Assembly: GCA_027355725.1 (NCBI GenBank)
Contig: DAIEHI010000104.1
Coordinates: forward strand, 17,149 to 81,148
Length of the DNA stretch: 64,000 bases
Reading direction: 5' to 3'
From: Acidimicrobiaceae bacterium
GTDB lineage: Bacteria; Actinomycetota; Acidimicrobiia; Acidimicrobiales; RAAP-2
Shown piece after piece: positions 15,890-25,116 of this stretch; the first letter of the stretch is position 1, and each line of letters starts with the position of its first letter. The notes beneath the pieces are model-generated. The model worked only from the letters and a program-made list of their open reading frames with translations. It was not told where the DNA came from and did no database searches. The position numbers were made by a program, and so were the translations under genes.

Positions 15890-17207
15890 CGACCCCGGGC
15901 TCGACGAAGCGCCGATACTGCATATTGATCTGGATGCGTTCTTTGCCTCAGTGGAAATCCTCGACGATCCGTCCCTGAAGGGAAAACCGGTTTGCGTGGG
16001 TGGCGCGGGGGAGAGAGGGGTGATTGCGAGCGCGAGCTATGAAGCGCGTCGCTACGGGGTGCGAAGTGCGATGCCCAGTGTCGTCGCGCTCAGAGCGTGT
16101 CCTGGGCTCATCATTCTGCCCGGCCGCTTCGAGCGCTACGAGGCATATTCGCGGCGCTTTCACGACGTCGTGCGTGATCTCACTCCAGACTTTGAGCCCA
16201 TTGGGCTCGATGAAATGTTCTGTGATCTGAGGAGCCTTCGACGACTGGGCGTTCGTCCGGTGGCGGCAGCCCAGGAGTTGCGGACTCGAATATCGAATGA
16301 ATTGGCACTTCGCTGTGGTGTGGGACTTGGCCGCAACAAGCTCTTCGCGAAACTCGCTTCCAAGCAGTCCAAGCCACGAATCGTGGGTGGAAGGCTCGTA
16401 GAGGGCGCGGGTGTCTTTTGGGTGAGCCCCGAGGTGGAAGAGAAGTGGCTCCACGAACTGCCGGTGCGATCACTCTGGGGCGTGGGACCCGCAACGGCAT
16501 CGAAACTCGAGAAATTGGGGCTGCAGTGGGTTCGAGACCTTGCGCGCGTTGACCAGGAGACCTTGGCCCAGCACGTGGGTCCCGCCATGGCTGCATCGCT
16601 CTTTGCGTATGCGAAGGGTGAAGATGTCCGTGAGGTGGTGACCGATCGAACGCTTAAGTCGGTTGGACGTGATCAGACCTTCGCCAAGTCCCTCGAAGGC
16701 ATCGACGAGGTGCTCGAAATGAGCAAGGCACAGGCGGCCGTCGTGGCGCGCGCACTTCGCCAAGAGTCTCGGGTGGCGCGCACGATCACCGTTGTGGTTC
16801 GATTTGACGACTTGACGAGCATCTCGCGCTCTCAGACCCTCTCGTTCGGCATTGATGACGAAGTGTCGATTGCGGCGATCGCCGAGGCACTCTTACAGTC
16901 GGTTGAACTGAGACAAGCGGTGCGTTTGCTCGGGATTCACGCATCATCGTTCATCGAGCGTGAGAAGAACCAGGTTCAATTGAGTTTTGCGCTTGATGCG
17001 AGTTCCCGTGACGCGCGCGAACGAGCAGCAATCCTCTCGCGCCAGCGCCAGACCGGTAACGAAGCGCTGCGTGACGCGGTTGATGAGGTTCGTCAGCGAT
17101 TTGGTCGTTCGGCGTTGGGGACTGCGTCAGAGCTCGGGGACGAGGGTATCCACATTGACACGCAGCGCGGGAGTCACGCCTTTGGCCCCGGTGGGGCTAC
17201 GCGTTGA
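15870..17207 (+). CDS. dinB: DNA polymerase IV (Y-family, DinB)
   Basis: This 445-residue translesion polymerase has the metal motif HIDLDAFFASVE near its N-terminus, EARRYGVRSAMPS, and a second acidic motif GLDEMFCDL in place of the commoner SIDEAYLD. The HhH motif LWGVGPATASKLEKLG and the little-finger domain with SVGRDQTF follow. Three in-frame starts compete (TTG 15852, GTG 15855, GTG 15870); I chose 15870 because TGAGG precedes it by 9 nt. It overlaps the deacetylase gene and may be read through from the SOS promoter at 14200. No LexA box lies immediately upstream. Confidence 0.93.
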   Translation: MSNSAFDDPGLDEAPILHIDLDAFFASVEILDDPSLKGKPVCVGGAGERGVIASASYEARRYGVRSAMPSVVALRACPGLIILPGRFERYEAYSRRFHDVVRDLTPDFEPIGLDEMFCDLRSLRRLGVRPVAAAQELRTRISNELALRCGVGLGRNKLFAKLASKQSKPRIVGGRLVEGAGVFWVSPEVEEKWLHELPVRSLWGVGPATASKLEKLGLQWVRDLARVDQETLAQHVGPAMAASLFAYAKGEDVREVVTDRTLKSVGRDQTFAKSLEGIDEVLEMSKAQAAVVARALRQESRVARTITVVVRFDDLTSISRSQTLSFGIDDEVSIAAIAEALLQSVELRQAVRLLGIHASSFIEREKNQVQLSFALDASSRDARERAAILSRQRQTGNEALRDAVDEVRQRFGRSALGTASELGDEGIHIDTQRGSHAFGPGGATR

Positions 17208-18240
17208 TTGAGACCAGGGTGCCGATGGGCGTGTGGGGCCAGACGGTCTGGGCCGAAGCGAATGGCATTTCCACACAGCCGAGACTCTGGGGCCACCCGT
17301 AGGTGGAGCGGATGAATCCGTGCAGCGCGTCGCCACCGTTGAAGTAGGAGACCCAAGGGATTCCTGGATCGTTGTAGTGGGTACCGTCGGGGTTCGTCCC
17401 CGACATGGTCTGGCTGGTGTAGCGCAGGTACACCGGATAGGTGCCAAGGGCTGTTGGCGCAACCGAGATTCCTGTGTTCACGAGGGTGTGAAACTTCGCC
17501 TGGCCGGCGATGTAGAGCGTCAAGGTTTCGGGCGAGCTCTCAGAGACACTTACGTAGTTATAGGGGGCGGGGTCAACTTGCCCGTCCTGGACTGCGCTGA
17601 TCAGAGCACTCCAGGTGACTGGATCAGCGATACCGGTCGTGGGCAGGTTGTGTTGACTCTGGAAGGTCATGAGTGCGCCGGTCACGAGCACGTTGTCGCT
17701 GCCCACCTGCCAGAGCGTGCTCAGCAGTTTTGGAAGACTCGGGTACAGCCACGTGAAGGTGCCGACACTTTGGATCGAGGGATCGCTTTGAGTGATGGCG
17801 GGCGTGAAACGTACGGGAAGGTAGCCCGCTTCGGCGAGTAGCTGCTCCTCCCAGGTCACGTTGGTCGCGACGTTGGTGTGCAGGGCCCGAAGTGACGTGA
17901 AGGTGCAACTCTTCGCGCAGCGCATCGTCGCCGGCGTCAACACCGTGTAGCCAACCAGGGGCTGGAACTTGCCAGTGGCGACGGCTTGTACCTCGTGGCT
18001 ACTGATCTGTTGCCACTTGGTGGCGAGCGCCGGGCGAATCGAGAGCGCGGGCAACTGCGATGCGTGCACCGGTGTGTTGAAGTGCAGGCGAACAATGGGC
18101 ATGACGGGGTTCAACGTCGTTGCGACCACGCTCTGGATGCGAATGGATGTACTCGTCGCACTCGCGTTGAGCGAGGGAACGAGCACCAGTGTGGCCACGC
18201 TCAGAGTCGCGACAGCCACAATCCCTATACGCCTCATCAT
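17197..18240 (-). CDS. Secreted L,D-transpeptidase with peptidoglycan-binding region
   Basis: The 347-residue protein has a signal peptide (MMRRIGIVAVATLSVATLVL), a long extracellular part with a PGBD-like segment (ALMTFQSQHNLPTTGIADPV), and a C-terminal YkuD domain with HGF (GGDALHGFIRS) and the catalytic cysteine in SLGCVEMPFA. L,D-transpeptidases form 3-3 crosslinks in peptidoglycan or attach proteins to it. Its gene is convergent with dinB and overlaps it by 11 bp. A paralogue lies at 31820-32809 with the same last 190 residues and a different N-terminal half. Confidence 0.9.
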   Translation of the reverse strand: MMRRIGIVAVATLSVATLVLVPSLNASATSTSIRIQSVVATTLNPVMPIVRLHFNTPVHASQLPALSIRPALATKWQQISSHEVQAVATGKFQPLVGYTVLTPATMRCAKSCTFTSLRALHTNVATNVTWEEQLLAEAGYLPVRFTPAITQSDPSIQSVGTFTWLYPSLPKLLSTLWQVGSDNVLVTGALMTFQSQHNLPTTGIADPVTWSALISAVQDGQVDPAPYNYVSVSESSPETLTLYIAGQAKFHTLVNTGISVAPTALGTYPVYLRYTSQTMSGTNPDGTHYNDPGIPWVSYFNGGDALHGFIRSTYGWPQSLGCVEMPFASAQTVWPHTPIGTLVSINA

Positions 18241-18291
18241 GATTCCAGACTAATCAGGGTGTGATGCCCATAGAGTGTGCGTACGCTGTGA

Positions 18292-18489
18292 ATGGGCGAA
18301 GGACTGGTTGAGATGACGGCTTTTAGGGCAGTACTCGTAGTGATCTTGGTACTCGTGGTGTTCGTAACCTTCCTTTCGATCATCGGATTCGTCTTCTCGG
18401 TGTTTCACCTCCTCATTGAACTTCTCGTGCTGGCGGCCATCGCCTACGTCACATATCTCTTCTTTCGAGGTCGGGCCAAATCGCACTAG
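18292..18489 (+). CDS. Small two-helix membrane protein, unknown function
   Basis: A 65-residue frame encodes two strongly hydrophobic stretches (about 12-35 and 38-58) and a basic tail (FFRGRAKSH). No family is recognised. The first ATG is at 18292; another at 18313 would give 58 residues. It lies between the L,D-transpeptidase and tRNA-Cys on its own. The membrane-protein composition in one frame, with no competing frame, argues for a real gene, but no clear ribosome-binding site supports it. Confidence 0.5.
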   Translation: MGEGLVEMTAFRAVLVVILVLVVFVTFLSIIGFVFSVFHLLIELLVLAAIAYVTYLFFRGRAKSH

Positions 18490-18530
18490 TGCCGGGCGCT
18501 GGTGTTGCGCCGAGTAGGATGGTCTCTTCT

Positions 18531-18604
18531 GGCGGCGTGGCCGAGCGGTTAGGCAGGGGCCTGCAAAGCCCCGTACTCCGGTTCGAATCCGGACGCCGCC
18601 TCCA
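18531..18604 (+). tRNA. tRNA-Cys (GCA)
   Basis: The acceptor stem pairs 18531-18537 with 18594-18600; the discriminator T and an encoded CCA (18602-18604) follow. The anticodon arm GGGGC-CTGCAAA-GCCCC shows anticodon GCA. The T arm has GTTCGAATC. Encoded CCA is usual for many actinobacterial tRNAs. Confidence 0.96.
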
Positions 18605-18753
18605 AGTGAGAGTTAGGTAGCAGTACAGCTTGGCGGGTCAGCTTTCAATGCTGGCATGTCAAAAAGGCGACCCAATAGAACAGTGATATCGACCGCGCGG
18701 GCGGGGCTTGTGCTCATGCTGGCTCAGTGCAGACTCGTGGGCCCTGGCGCAGG

Positions 18754-19227
18754 TCAGCCTCGTGGGAGCACCACGCTCGCATCCCGGTTGGAGCTGGCGA
18801 CGATGACGACCTCGTCGGCGCTCAAGGGTTGAGAACACTCACTACAGACCTCAACGCTCATGGCCTGGTTTCCGCACGCCCTATGGATCATGACAACCGG
18901 AGGACCACTGGGCGCGGCGTAACGATCACCCCACTGACGCATGGCGTTAATGACGGGCCAGAGGTCTCTGCCCTTCTGGGTCAAGAAGTAGTCGTAACGC
19001 GGTGGGTGCACCGAGTAGGCACTTCTCTCCATGACGCCGTTGGCGATGAGACTCTCGAGGCGGTGTTGGAGGATATTACGGGCAATGCCGAGGCGCTTTT
19101 GAAACGCGTCAAAGCGCGTGACGCCAAGCAGCGCATCACGCACGATCAACATCGACCACCATTCGCCCGTCACTTCGAGGCACTGGGCCACTGAGCAGTC
19201 CATCTGCGAATAACTCTTTCGTTCCAT
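18754..19227 (-). CDS. HxlR-family transcriptional regulator
   Basis: The 157-residue protein has the HxlR winged helix: CSVAQCLEVTGEWWSMLIVR at residues 11-30, then FDAFQKRLGIARNILQHRL (recognition region) and RYDYFLTQKGRDLWPVI. The C-terminal tail has a four-cysteine-like pattern (RACG, then EVCSECSQP), suggesting a small metal site seen in some HxlR proteins. It is divergent from an MFS exporter gene, the usual arrangement for a local regulator; the 53-bp intergenic region holds a short inverted repeat. The inducing signal is unknown. Confidence 0.88.
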   Translation of the reverse strand: MERKSYSQMDCSVAQCLEVTGEWWSMLIVRDALLGVTRFDAFQKRLGIARNILQHRLESLIANGVMERSAYSVHPPRYDYFLTQKGRDLWPVINAMRQWGDRYAAPSGPPVVMIHRACGNQAMSVEVCSECSQPLSADEVVIVASSNRDASVVLPRG

Positions 19228-19246
19228 GGCTCCAGTCTAGTAAGTT

Positions 19247-19267
19247 GCATGACAGTATCCACCATGC
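19247..19267. promoter_or_regulatory. Possible operator between HxlR and MFS genes
   Basis: GCATG and CATGC form an inverted repeat with an 11-bp spacer, midway between the divergent start codons at 19227 and 19281. The position fits an operator for the HxlR regulator, but the arms are only 5 bp long. Confidence 0.35.
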
Positions 19268-19280
19268 TAGTGTGAATTTC

Positions 19281-20714
19281 ATGAAGCAACCCCCTTCGGT
19301 CCACGTTGCGGACCTGGGAGAGAAACGACTGGCCAGGTTGGTCTTTGTCGTCACCTCGCTCGGTGCATTCATGGGTTCGCTTGATCTCTCGATCGTGAAC
19401 ATTGCCTTTCCCGCCCTCGAGCGGAGTTTTTCGCATGATTCAACGGCGGCGCTCGCGTGGGTGATCACTGCATACTCCATCACATTCGGCTCACTGCTCG
19501 TCATCGCGGGACGCACTTCGGATCGATTGGGCAGTCGGCGGGTCTTCAACTTTGGGCTCGCGGTGTTTTGTGGCGGCTCAATATTGTGCGCGGGAGCCGT
19601 CACGGTTCCTCTGCTCGTCGCAGGTCGTGTCATCCAAGGTGCCGGCGCAGCCGCGATGTTGCCCGCGTCGCTCAGTTTGTTGCTCGGCGCCTATCCGAGT
19701 GAGCGGCGAACTCACATTGTCTCTCTGTGGGCTGGTATCGGCGCGCTCGCGGTCGCCACCGGACCAACGCTTGGGGCCACGCTTGTGAGCGTTGGCGGGT
19801 GGCGTTGGGTCTTTCTCGTAAACGCGCCCGTTGGGGTGTTGGCCTACTTCATGGGTAGAAGGGTGCTGCGTGAGAGTGCACGAGACCGGTCCCATCACGC
19901 CCCTGACTACCTCGGCGCGATACTCATCTTGGGTTCGCTCGGTTCGCTCGTCCTCGCGATCACCGAAGGTCCAAGTTGGGGTTGGGCTAGCTTGAGGGTG
20001 CTCGTGGCTGGGGCAGCGACGATCGTGCTTGGTGCTTGGTTCATCGTGCGCTGCACCCAGCACCCTGAGCCCGTGCTCGACCTCACTCTTTTTCGCGCGC
20101 GAACGTTCGGCGTTGCTAACGCCGCCACGCTCTTGTATGCGGTGGCGTTCTTCGCGATGCTGCTCGGCAACATCTTGTTTCTCACGAGCGTGTGGCACTA
20201 TTCGATCATCGTGGCTGGTCTCTGTGTGACGCCGGGGCCGCTCGTGGTGGCATCAGTGGCGGGGCCCGCAGGGAGGATCGCGCACCGGATCGGCTTTCGC
20301 TCGATCCTGCTCATCGGTACTGCGACATTCGCGCTCGGTCTGATGATGTTCGCGCTGCGAATTGGGTTGCATCGAGAGTTCCTGACGAGATGGCTCCCTG
20401 CAACGCTGGTCATCGGCCTCGGGATTGGCCTGACCTTCCCAGTTCTTGGCGCCGCAGCGGTGTCGAGTCTCAGGGCCGAACGTTACGCAGTGGGTAGTGC
20501 GGTCAATCAGACCGCTCGTCAGATTGGCGGCGCGATTGGTGTTGCGCTGCTGGTGGTGCTCCTCGGCGCACCAACGAGCAGCGTGATGGCCCTCTCGCGG
20601 TTCCATGACCTGTGGTTCTTTTGTGCGTTGATGGCCCTTGCTTCGGGGACTGCGAGTGCTTTTCTGTCCCGGTCGAGCACTCACGCTTCTTTCGTGACGC
20701 CGGGAGTCGACTAG
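19281..20714 (+). CDS. MFS multidrug exporter, DHA2 (EmrB/QacA) type
   Basis: The 477-residue protein has about 14 hydrophobic segments, matching the 14-helix DHA2 drug:H+ antiporters. Helix 1 ends in SLDLSIVNIAFPALE, the A-like loop motif is AGRTSDRLGSRRVF, and RVIQGAGAAAMLPASLSLLL and WRWVFLVNAPVG are typical for this group. I chose ATG 19281; the frame is open from a TTG at 19245 but those residues overlap the regulator's intergenic region. The divergent HxlR gene probably controls it. The exported compound is unknown. Confidence 0.87.
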   Translation: MKQPPSVHVADLGEKRLARLVFVVTSLGAFMGSLDLSIVNIAFPALERSFSHDSTAALAWVITAYSITFGSLLVIAGRTSDRLGSRRVFNFGLAVFCGGSILCAGAVTVPLLVAGRVIQGAGAAAMLPASLSLLLGAYPSERRTHIVSLWAGIGALAVATGPTLGATLVSVGGWRWVFLVNAPVGVLAYFMGRRVLRESARDRSHHAPDYLGAILILGSLGSLVLAITEGPSWGWASLRVLVAGAATIVLGAWFIVRCTQHPEPVLDLTLFRARTFGVANAATLLYAVAFFAMLLGNILFLTSVWHYSIIVAGLCVTPGPLVVASVAGPAGRIAHRIGFRSILLIGTATFALGLMMFALRIGLHREFLTRWLPATLVIGLGIGLTFPVLGAAAVSSLRAERYAVGSAVNQTARQIGGAIGVALLVVLLGAPTSSVMALSRFHDLWFFCALMALASGTASAFLSRSSTHASFVTPGVD

Positions 20715-20779
20715 GGACCAAAGTCTCTGCTTGAGCGAATACCTGATAGACGCCATCGAGTTCCCGTAGGTTTGGTGCT

Positions 20780-23161
20780 ATGGCGGGCGAGCGTGGCTCC
20801 AGCGTGACTGGGCTCAACAACGAGGAAGTTGAACAGCGCATCCTCGCGGGCCAGGTGAACGCGGCAGCGCCCTCGACTGGTCGTTCTCTCATCGAGATCG
20901 CTCGAGCGAACGTGTTCACTCGCTTCAACGCCATCCTCGGGTCGCTTTTTGTGGTTGTTGCGTTCGTCGGACCGGTTCAGGATGGGCTTTTTGGCATCGT
21001 GCTCGTGGCCAACACCGTCATCGGCGTGTTCCAGGAGTTGCGGGCCAAACTCACGCTCGAACGCTTGGCGATTCTGAGTGCCCCGCGCGCTCACGTGCGT
21101 CGACGAGACGTGCAAGGTAATGGCGCACTCGACGTGGCGGTGAATGACGTAGTGCTTGACGACGTGCTCGAACTTCGCCCGGGAGACCAAGTGCCCGTCG
21201 ACGCGGAGATACTTGAGTCAACCGGACTCGAGATTGATGAATCGCTCCTCAGCGGAGAGCCTGATGCGGTGTCCAAGTCAGTGGGTGACACGGTGATGTC
21301 GGGGAGTTTCGTGGTCGCCGGAAGTGGCGTCGCCCGCGCCACTGCGGTGGGGGCTGATGCCTACGCCGTTCGACTCCAGGCCGAAGCGGCACGCTTCAGT
21401 CTGCTTCGCTCCCAGTTGCAGGAGGGAACCAACTCGATCCTGAGGATGGTGACGTGGGTGATGATCCCGGTCGGAGTCGCGTTGGTGGCGAGTCAGCTGC
21501 TTCGCAGTCACCAGTCCTTCAGCGATGCGGTGCGAGCCTCGGTGGCTGGGGTTGGGGCGATGGTGCCCGAGGGACTCGTGCTGCTCACCTCGATTGCCTT
21601 CGCAGTCGGGGCGGTGCGCTTGGCCCGCGAGCGCGTGCTCGTCCAGGAACTCGCGGCGATCGAGGGCCTCGCACGTACCGACGTGCTGTGCATTGACAAG
21701 ACCGGCACGCTCACGACGGGCAGTTCGACCTTCGAGGCGATCTTTACCGGCGCGCCCTTCGAAGAGGGGCAACTGCGTGAAGTGCTGAGCGCATTCTGCG
21801 CAGCTGATCCGACGCCGAACGCAACGCTCCAAGCCATAAGTGGCGCGCTTGACGTCCCACCTGCCTGGGAGATCGAGAGTCAGGTGCCCTTCTCATCGGC
21901 GAGGAAGTGGAGTGCGGTCAACTTCGTCGCTCACGGGTCATGGGTCCTCGGCGCACCGAGCATGGTTATCGCAGAACTGCCCGATTCACTCGCTCGCATT
22001 CGCGAGCAACATGAATCCATGGGGCATCGGGTGGTGCTTCTCGCGAGCTGCGCGGCGCCCGTGGCCAACGATGGGCCACTGGTTCAGGCGGTGGCAGCGG
22101 GCCTCATCGTGCTCGCAGAAAAACTCCGAGACGAAGCAGCTTCGACCATTGGATATTTGAGCGCCCAAGGAGTGGCGGTCGTCGTGCTGTCAGGCGACGC
22201 CCCCGCGACGGTGGGGGCGATTGCTGCCAAAGTGGGTATCTTGAGCATTGGTGCAGCCCGAGACGCCTCCAAATTGGGTGACGCGAGCGATATGGCAACG
22301 GCACTCGAGATGTCCAATATCTTTGGGCGCGTGCGACCCGACCAGAAGGTCGAGGCAGTGCGGGCACTGCAGTCGCGAGGACACGTGGTGGCGATGATTG
22401 GTGACGGCGTCAATGACGTCCAAGCACTCAAGCACGCCGACCTTGGGATCGCGATGGGCTCAGGCAGCCAGTCCAGTCGTTCGGTGTCACGAATGGTGCT
22501 GCTCGACGACTCGTTCGCCGCCGTTCCAAAGGTACTGGCCGAAGGTCGCAGGGTCGTAGCGAACATCGAGCGCGTCGCGAACCTCTTCGTCACCAAGACC
22601 GTCTACGCGTCGTTGCTCGCGCTCAGCGTCGTCCTGCTCGCCATTCCGTATCCGTTCTTTCCTCGCCACCTCACCATCGTGAGCACACTCACCATTGGTT
22701 TGCCGGGCTTCTTTCTTGCTCTGGCGAAGAGTGCCCCGAGGTCGACACCAGGCTTCGTCACCAAGGTCCTCTCGTTCACGCTCCCCGTGGGCGTCATTAC
22801 GGGACTCGCGACAGTGGGGGTCTACGAGGCTGCTCGGCTCTCACACGCCACAATCGATCAGCAACACACGCTCGCACTGATCGAGTTGTGTGCCCTTGGT
22901 TTTGCGGTGTTGGTGCTCGTGGCGCGTCCGCTCAACGTCCTTCGAATTACCCTGATCGCCACGATGGCAGGAGCGTTCGTCATCTCGCTGAGCATCGGCT
23001 GGGCGCGCCGGCTCTTTGCTCTTTCGATGCCCAGCGTCAACCTCACTCTTCTCGCGCTTCTCGTAGCACTGGGGGCGATCGTGCTCATTCTCGTGACACT
23101 CGGGACCACCGTGTGGTGGTCGAAATGGTGGGCTCGACGTACCAGCGCCACGCATCGCTGA
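20780..23161 (+). CDS. ctpE: CtpE-type cation-transporting P-type ATPase
   Basis: The 793-residue protein has the P-type ATPase layout: actuator motif LLSGEPD, phosphorylation site D306KTGTLT, hinge GDGVNDVQALKHADLGIAMG, and about ten membrane segments. The sequence runs parallel to mycobacterial CtpE throughout, for example RANVFTRFNAILGSLFVV, MSGSFVVAGSG, VPEGLVLLTSIAFAVGAVRL and NIERVANLFVTKTVY. CtpE has been reported as a calcium uptake ATPase in mycobacteria; the ion here is inferred from that. No heavy-metal-binding domain is seen. It stands alone between the MFS exporter and the phosphatase gene. Confidence 0.9.
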   Translation: MAGERGSSVTGLNNEEVEQRILAGQVNAAAPSTGRSLIEIARANVFTRFNAILGSLFVVVAFVGPVQDGLFGIVLVANTVIGVFQELRAKLTLERLAILSAPRAHVRRRDVQGNGALDVAVNDVVLDDVLELRPGDQVPVDAEILESTGLEIDESLLSGEPDAVSKSVGDTVMSGSFVVAGSGVARATAVGADAYAVRLQAEAARFSLLRSQLQEGTNSILRMVTWVMIPVGVALVASQLLRSHQSFSDAVRASVAGVGAMVPEGLVLLTSIAFAVGAVRLARERVLVQELAAIEGLARTDVLCIDKTGTLTTGSSTFEAIFTGAPFEEGQLREVLSAFCAADPTPNATLQAISGALDVPPAWEIESQVPFSSARKWSAVNFVAHGSWVLGAPSMVIAELPDSLARIREQHESMGHRVVLLASCAAPVANDGPLVQAVAAGLIVLAEKLRDEAASTIGYLSAQGVAVVVLSGDAPATVGAIAAKVGILSIGAARDASKLGDASDMATALEMSNIFGRVRPDQKVEAVRALQSRGHVVAMIGDGVNDVQALKHADLGIAMGSGSQSSRSVSRMVLLDDSFAAVPKVLAEGRRVVANIERVANLFVTKTVYASLLALSVVLLAIPYPFFPRHLTIVSTLTIGLPGFFLALAKSAPRSTPGFVTKVLSFTLPVGVITGLATVGVYEAARLSHATIDQQHTLALIELCALGFAVLVLVARPLNVLRITLIATMAGAFVISLSIGWARRLFALSMPSVNLTLLALLVALGAIVLILVTLGTTVWWSKWWARRTSATHR

Positions 23162-23221
23162 GACGAGTCGGTACTTCGGCGCTGATGTCGCAGCATTGGT
23201 CCTGAGTCTCTCGATACGCTG

Positions 23222-23824
23222 GTGAGCGTGACATTCGAGCGCGTGGAGTTCTCTGACCTGGTGCTCGTGCGACACGGCCAGAGCAGTTGGAATGAACTAC
23301 GCCTGGTCCAGGGCCAAAATGACGAGGCTCGCTTGACTGAAAAGGGTCGCGACCAAGCACTGCGAGCGGCGGGGGAACTCAGAGCGGAGCACTTTGATCG
23401 GATCATCTCGAGTGACCTGACGCGTACGGTGCAGACGGCAGAGATCATTGCAGAAGTCCTCGGTCTTGAGATCGAACTCGACGTGAATCTGCGTGAACGC
23501 TCATACGGTACCGCCGAGGGTGGTTCGCTCGACGCGATCACAGCGGCGATGGTGGGGGTAAGCGACGGTGTCATCGTGGACGAAGAGGCGAGGGCACCCG
23601 GTGGCGAATCGTTACGAGCATTGCGTGAGCGCGCGGGCCACTTCGTTCGAGAATCGAGTGAGCGTTGGCCCGAAGAGCGGCTGCTGGTCGTGACCCACGG
23701 GGGTACCATTCGAGCGATTCGAAGCTACTGTGCGGGCACCCCCATGCAAGGAAGCGAATGGGACGCGGTGGCCAATTGCACCATCTGGGCCGTTTCTCGA
23801 CCGAAGGATGCGACTGGGAGTTGA
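23222..23824 (+). CDS. Histidine phosphatase family protein (phosphoglycerate-mutase-like)
   Basis: The 200-residue protein has the catalytic LVRHGQSSWN (His18), the second arginine in SSDLTRTVQTAE, the acid/base glutamate in RERSYGTAEG and the second histidine in VVTHGGTIRA. These are all the residues of the branch-1 histidine phosphatase site. Members hydrolyse sugar phosphates, phosphorylated cofactors or nucleotides, and the substrate here is not indicated. The gene is convergent with the acyltransferase gene at 23832. The GTG start at 23222 is preceded only by a weak ribosome-binding site. Confidence 0.87.
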   Translation: MSVTFERVEFSDLVLVRHGQSSWNELRLVQGQNDEARLTEKGRDQALRAAGELRAEHFDRIISSDLTRTVQTAEIIAEVLGLEIELDVNLRERSYGTAEGGSLDAITAAMVGVSDGVIVDEEARAPGGESLRALRERAGHFVRESSERWPEERLLVVTHGGTIRAIRSYCAGTPMQGSEWDAVANCTIWAVSRPKDATGS

Positions 23825-23831
23825 TGTGGGT

Positions 23832-25052
23832 TCACTCGACGAGGTCGAGCGGCCCATCAGCGGCGTCGGTGACGAGTGAGGTCTGAATGCCCTGTCGACG
23901 CGGAAGGAATGTTGACCAGGTGGCACGGCTTCGACCGGTTACCGCTCGCGCGAGCGGCGTACGGGCAAAGACGGCGCTGAACAAGAAGCCAATGGAGTAC
24001 ACAATTGCCACCGCAACAATCGGTCCAAGGGGGAACGGCATCGAGATGTTGTAGTGGTGGAAGATACGCAGCAATATCGGAATCCAGATCATCTGGGAGA
24101 GGTAAATGCCATAGGAGTTGTCCGAACCGGACTTCGTGGCGGCGCGGGTACGGATATTGCGCTTGGGACTGACGAGAAAGACGCCGAGTAGGTAGACACA
24201 AAGGATCGCACCGACGGTGTAGGGAATGGCGAACACGGCAAAGGGATTGCCACCAGGTCGGATCAACTGGCCGTAAATACCGCCAGCGTTCACGCTATTG
24301 AGAAGTATTGCGAGGAGCGCGCTCGCGACGGTGGCGATACGGATGAACCACGCGTGATCCACGATCCAGCGATGAACGTCGTCGAGGTGCAGGGCCACGA
24401 CGATGCCCCCGACCAGATAGAGCGGATAGGAGAGGACGAAGCGAGTCTGCCAGAAGCCCGGTCGGATGAACCCGATCCAGTGTCGCGATACGGCAATGGA
24501 GAAGAGAATCTGCCAGGCCAGCGCAATCATCATGATCAGGACATGACGGTTGCTCCAGCGACGCACCACCTTGAAGAGCAGCGGGAAGAGCACGTAGAAC
24601 TCAAGGATCACGAGTAGGTAGTACAGGTGGTAGTAACCCTGCCACGTGAGGCTCCATAGGTGATGCAGGCTCGAAAGGCTGAACGTCGTGGACCAATTGA
24701 TCGAGTAGTAGGGGAACGACTTGACTGCGTTGAGTTGGATGAACAAGAAGTAGATGAAGGTCCACGTCAGGTACGGCAGCCCCACCGACATGAAGCGTCG
24801 CTGCGAATATTTCTTCCAGTCAATTCGTTGGCTGTCGCGTACGCTGAAGGCCAGCATGCACGCCGACACGAACAAGAAGGCCTCGCGCGAGAAATGAGTG
24901 AGGACCAGACCGTCAATGGTGAGCAGGCCCGCTCCAACGGGTGAGAAGAAGATCAACGCGTGGGTGGAGATGACCGCAGCCTGTTTGATCGGCCGCATGG
25001 CGTCGATGTGATCGAGACGTTTACGGGTACCGGTCGACGATGATGTGCTCAC
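23832..25052 (-). CDS. Membrane acyltransferase (acyltransferase-3 family)
   Basis: The 406-residue protein has about ten hydrophobic segments and the acyltransferase-3 opening, HIDAMRPIKQAAVISTHALI, with a conserved histidine near residue 31, then REAFLFVSACMLAFS and RRFMSVGLPYLTW. Such enzymes O-acylate sugars, glycolipids or surface polymers at the membrane. It starts with GTG and lies 64 bp downstream of the acyl-ligase gene on the same strand, so it may belong to that operon. The substrate is unknown. Confidence 0.83.
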   Translation of the reverse strand: MSTSSSTGTRKRLDHIDAMRPIKQAAVISTHALIFFSPVGAGLLTIDGLVLTHFSREAFLFVSACMLAFSVRDSQRIDWKKYSQRRFMSVGLPYLTWTFIYFLFIQLNAVKSFPYYSINWSTTFSLSSLHHLWSLTWQGYYHLYYLLVILEFYVLFPLLFKVVRRWSNRHVLIMMIALAWQILFSIAVSRHWIGFIRPGFWQTRFVLSYPLYLVGGIVVALHLDDVHRWIVDHAWFIRIATVASALLAILLNSVNAGGIYGQLIRPGGNPFAVFAIPYTVGAILCVYLLGVFLVSPKRNIRTRAATKSGSDNSYGIYLSQMIWIPILLRIFHHYNISMPFPLGPIVAVAIVYSIGFLFSAVFARTPLARAVTGRSRATWSTFLPRRQGIQTSLVTDAADGPLDLVE

Positions 25053-25116
25053 GAAGTTCCCAGGGCTCTCGTAACGCGTCTCATCACGCTCGGAGCGTAA
25101 CAGGGGTAACGCACGG

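Noticed and set aside
18656..18832. 58-codon plus-strand frame after tRNA-Cys with a signal-peptide-like start (MSKRRPNRT, then a short hydrophobic run)
   Set aside because: It has no clear ribosome-binding site, its hydrophobic run is short, and it continues into the antisense of the HxlR gene. It could be a remnant of a secreted protein gene, but this cannot be supported.
22858..23709. Open frame of 283 codons on the minus strand across the P-type ATPase and histidine phosphatase genes
   Set aside because: It is rich in Ser, Arg and Thr, spans two well-supported plus-strand genes and has no motif. It is a shadow frame.
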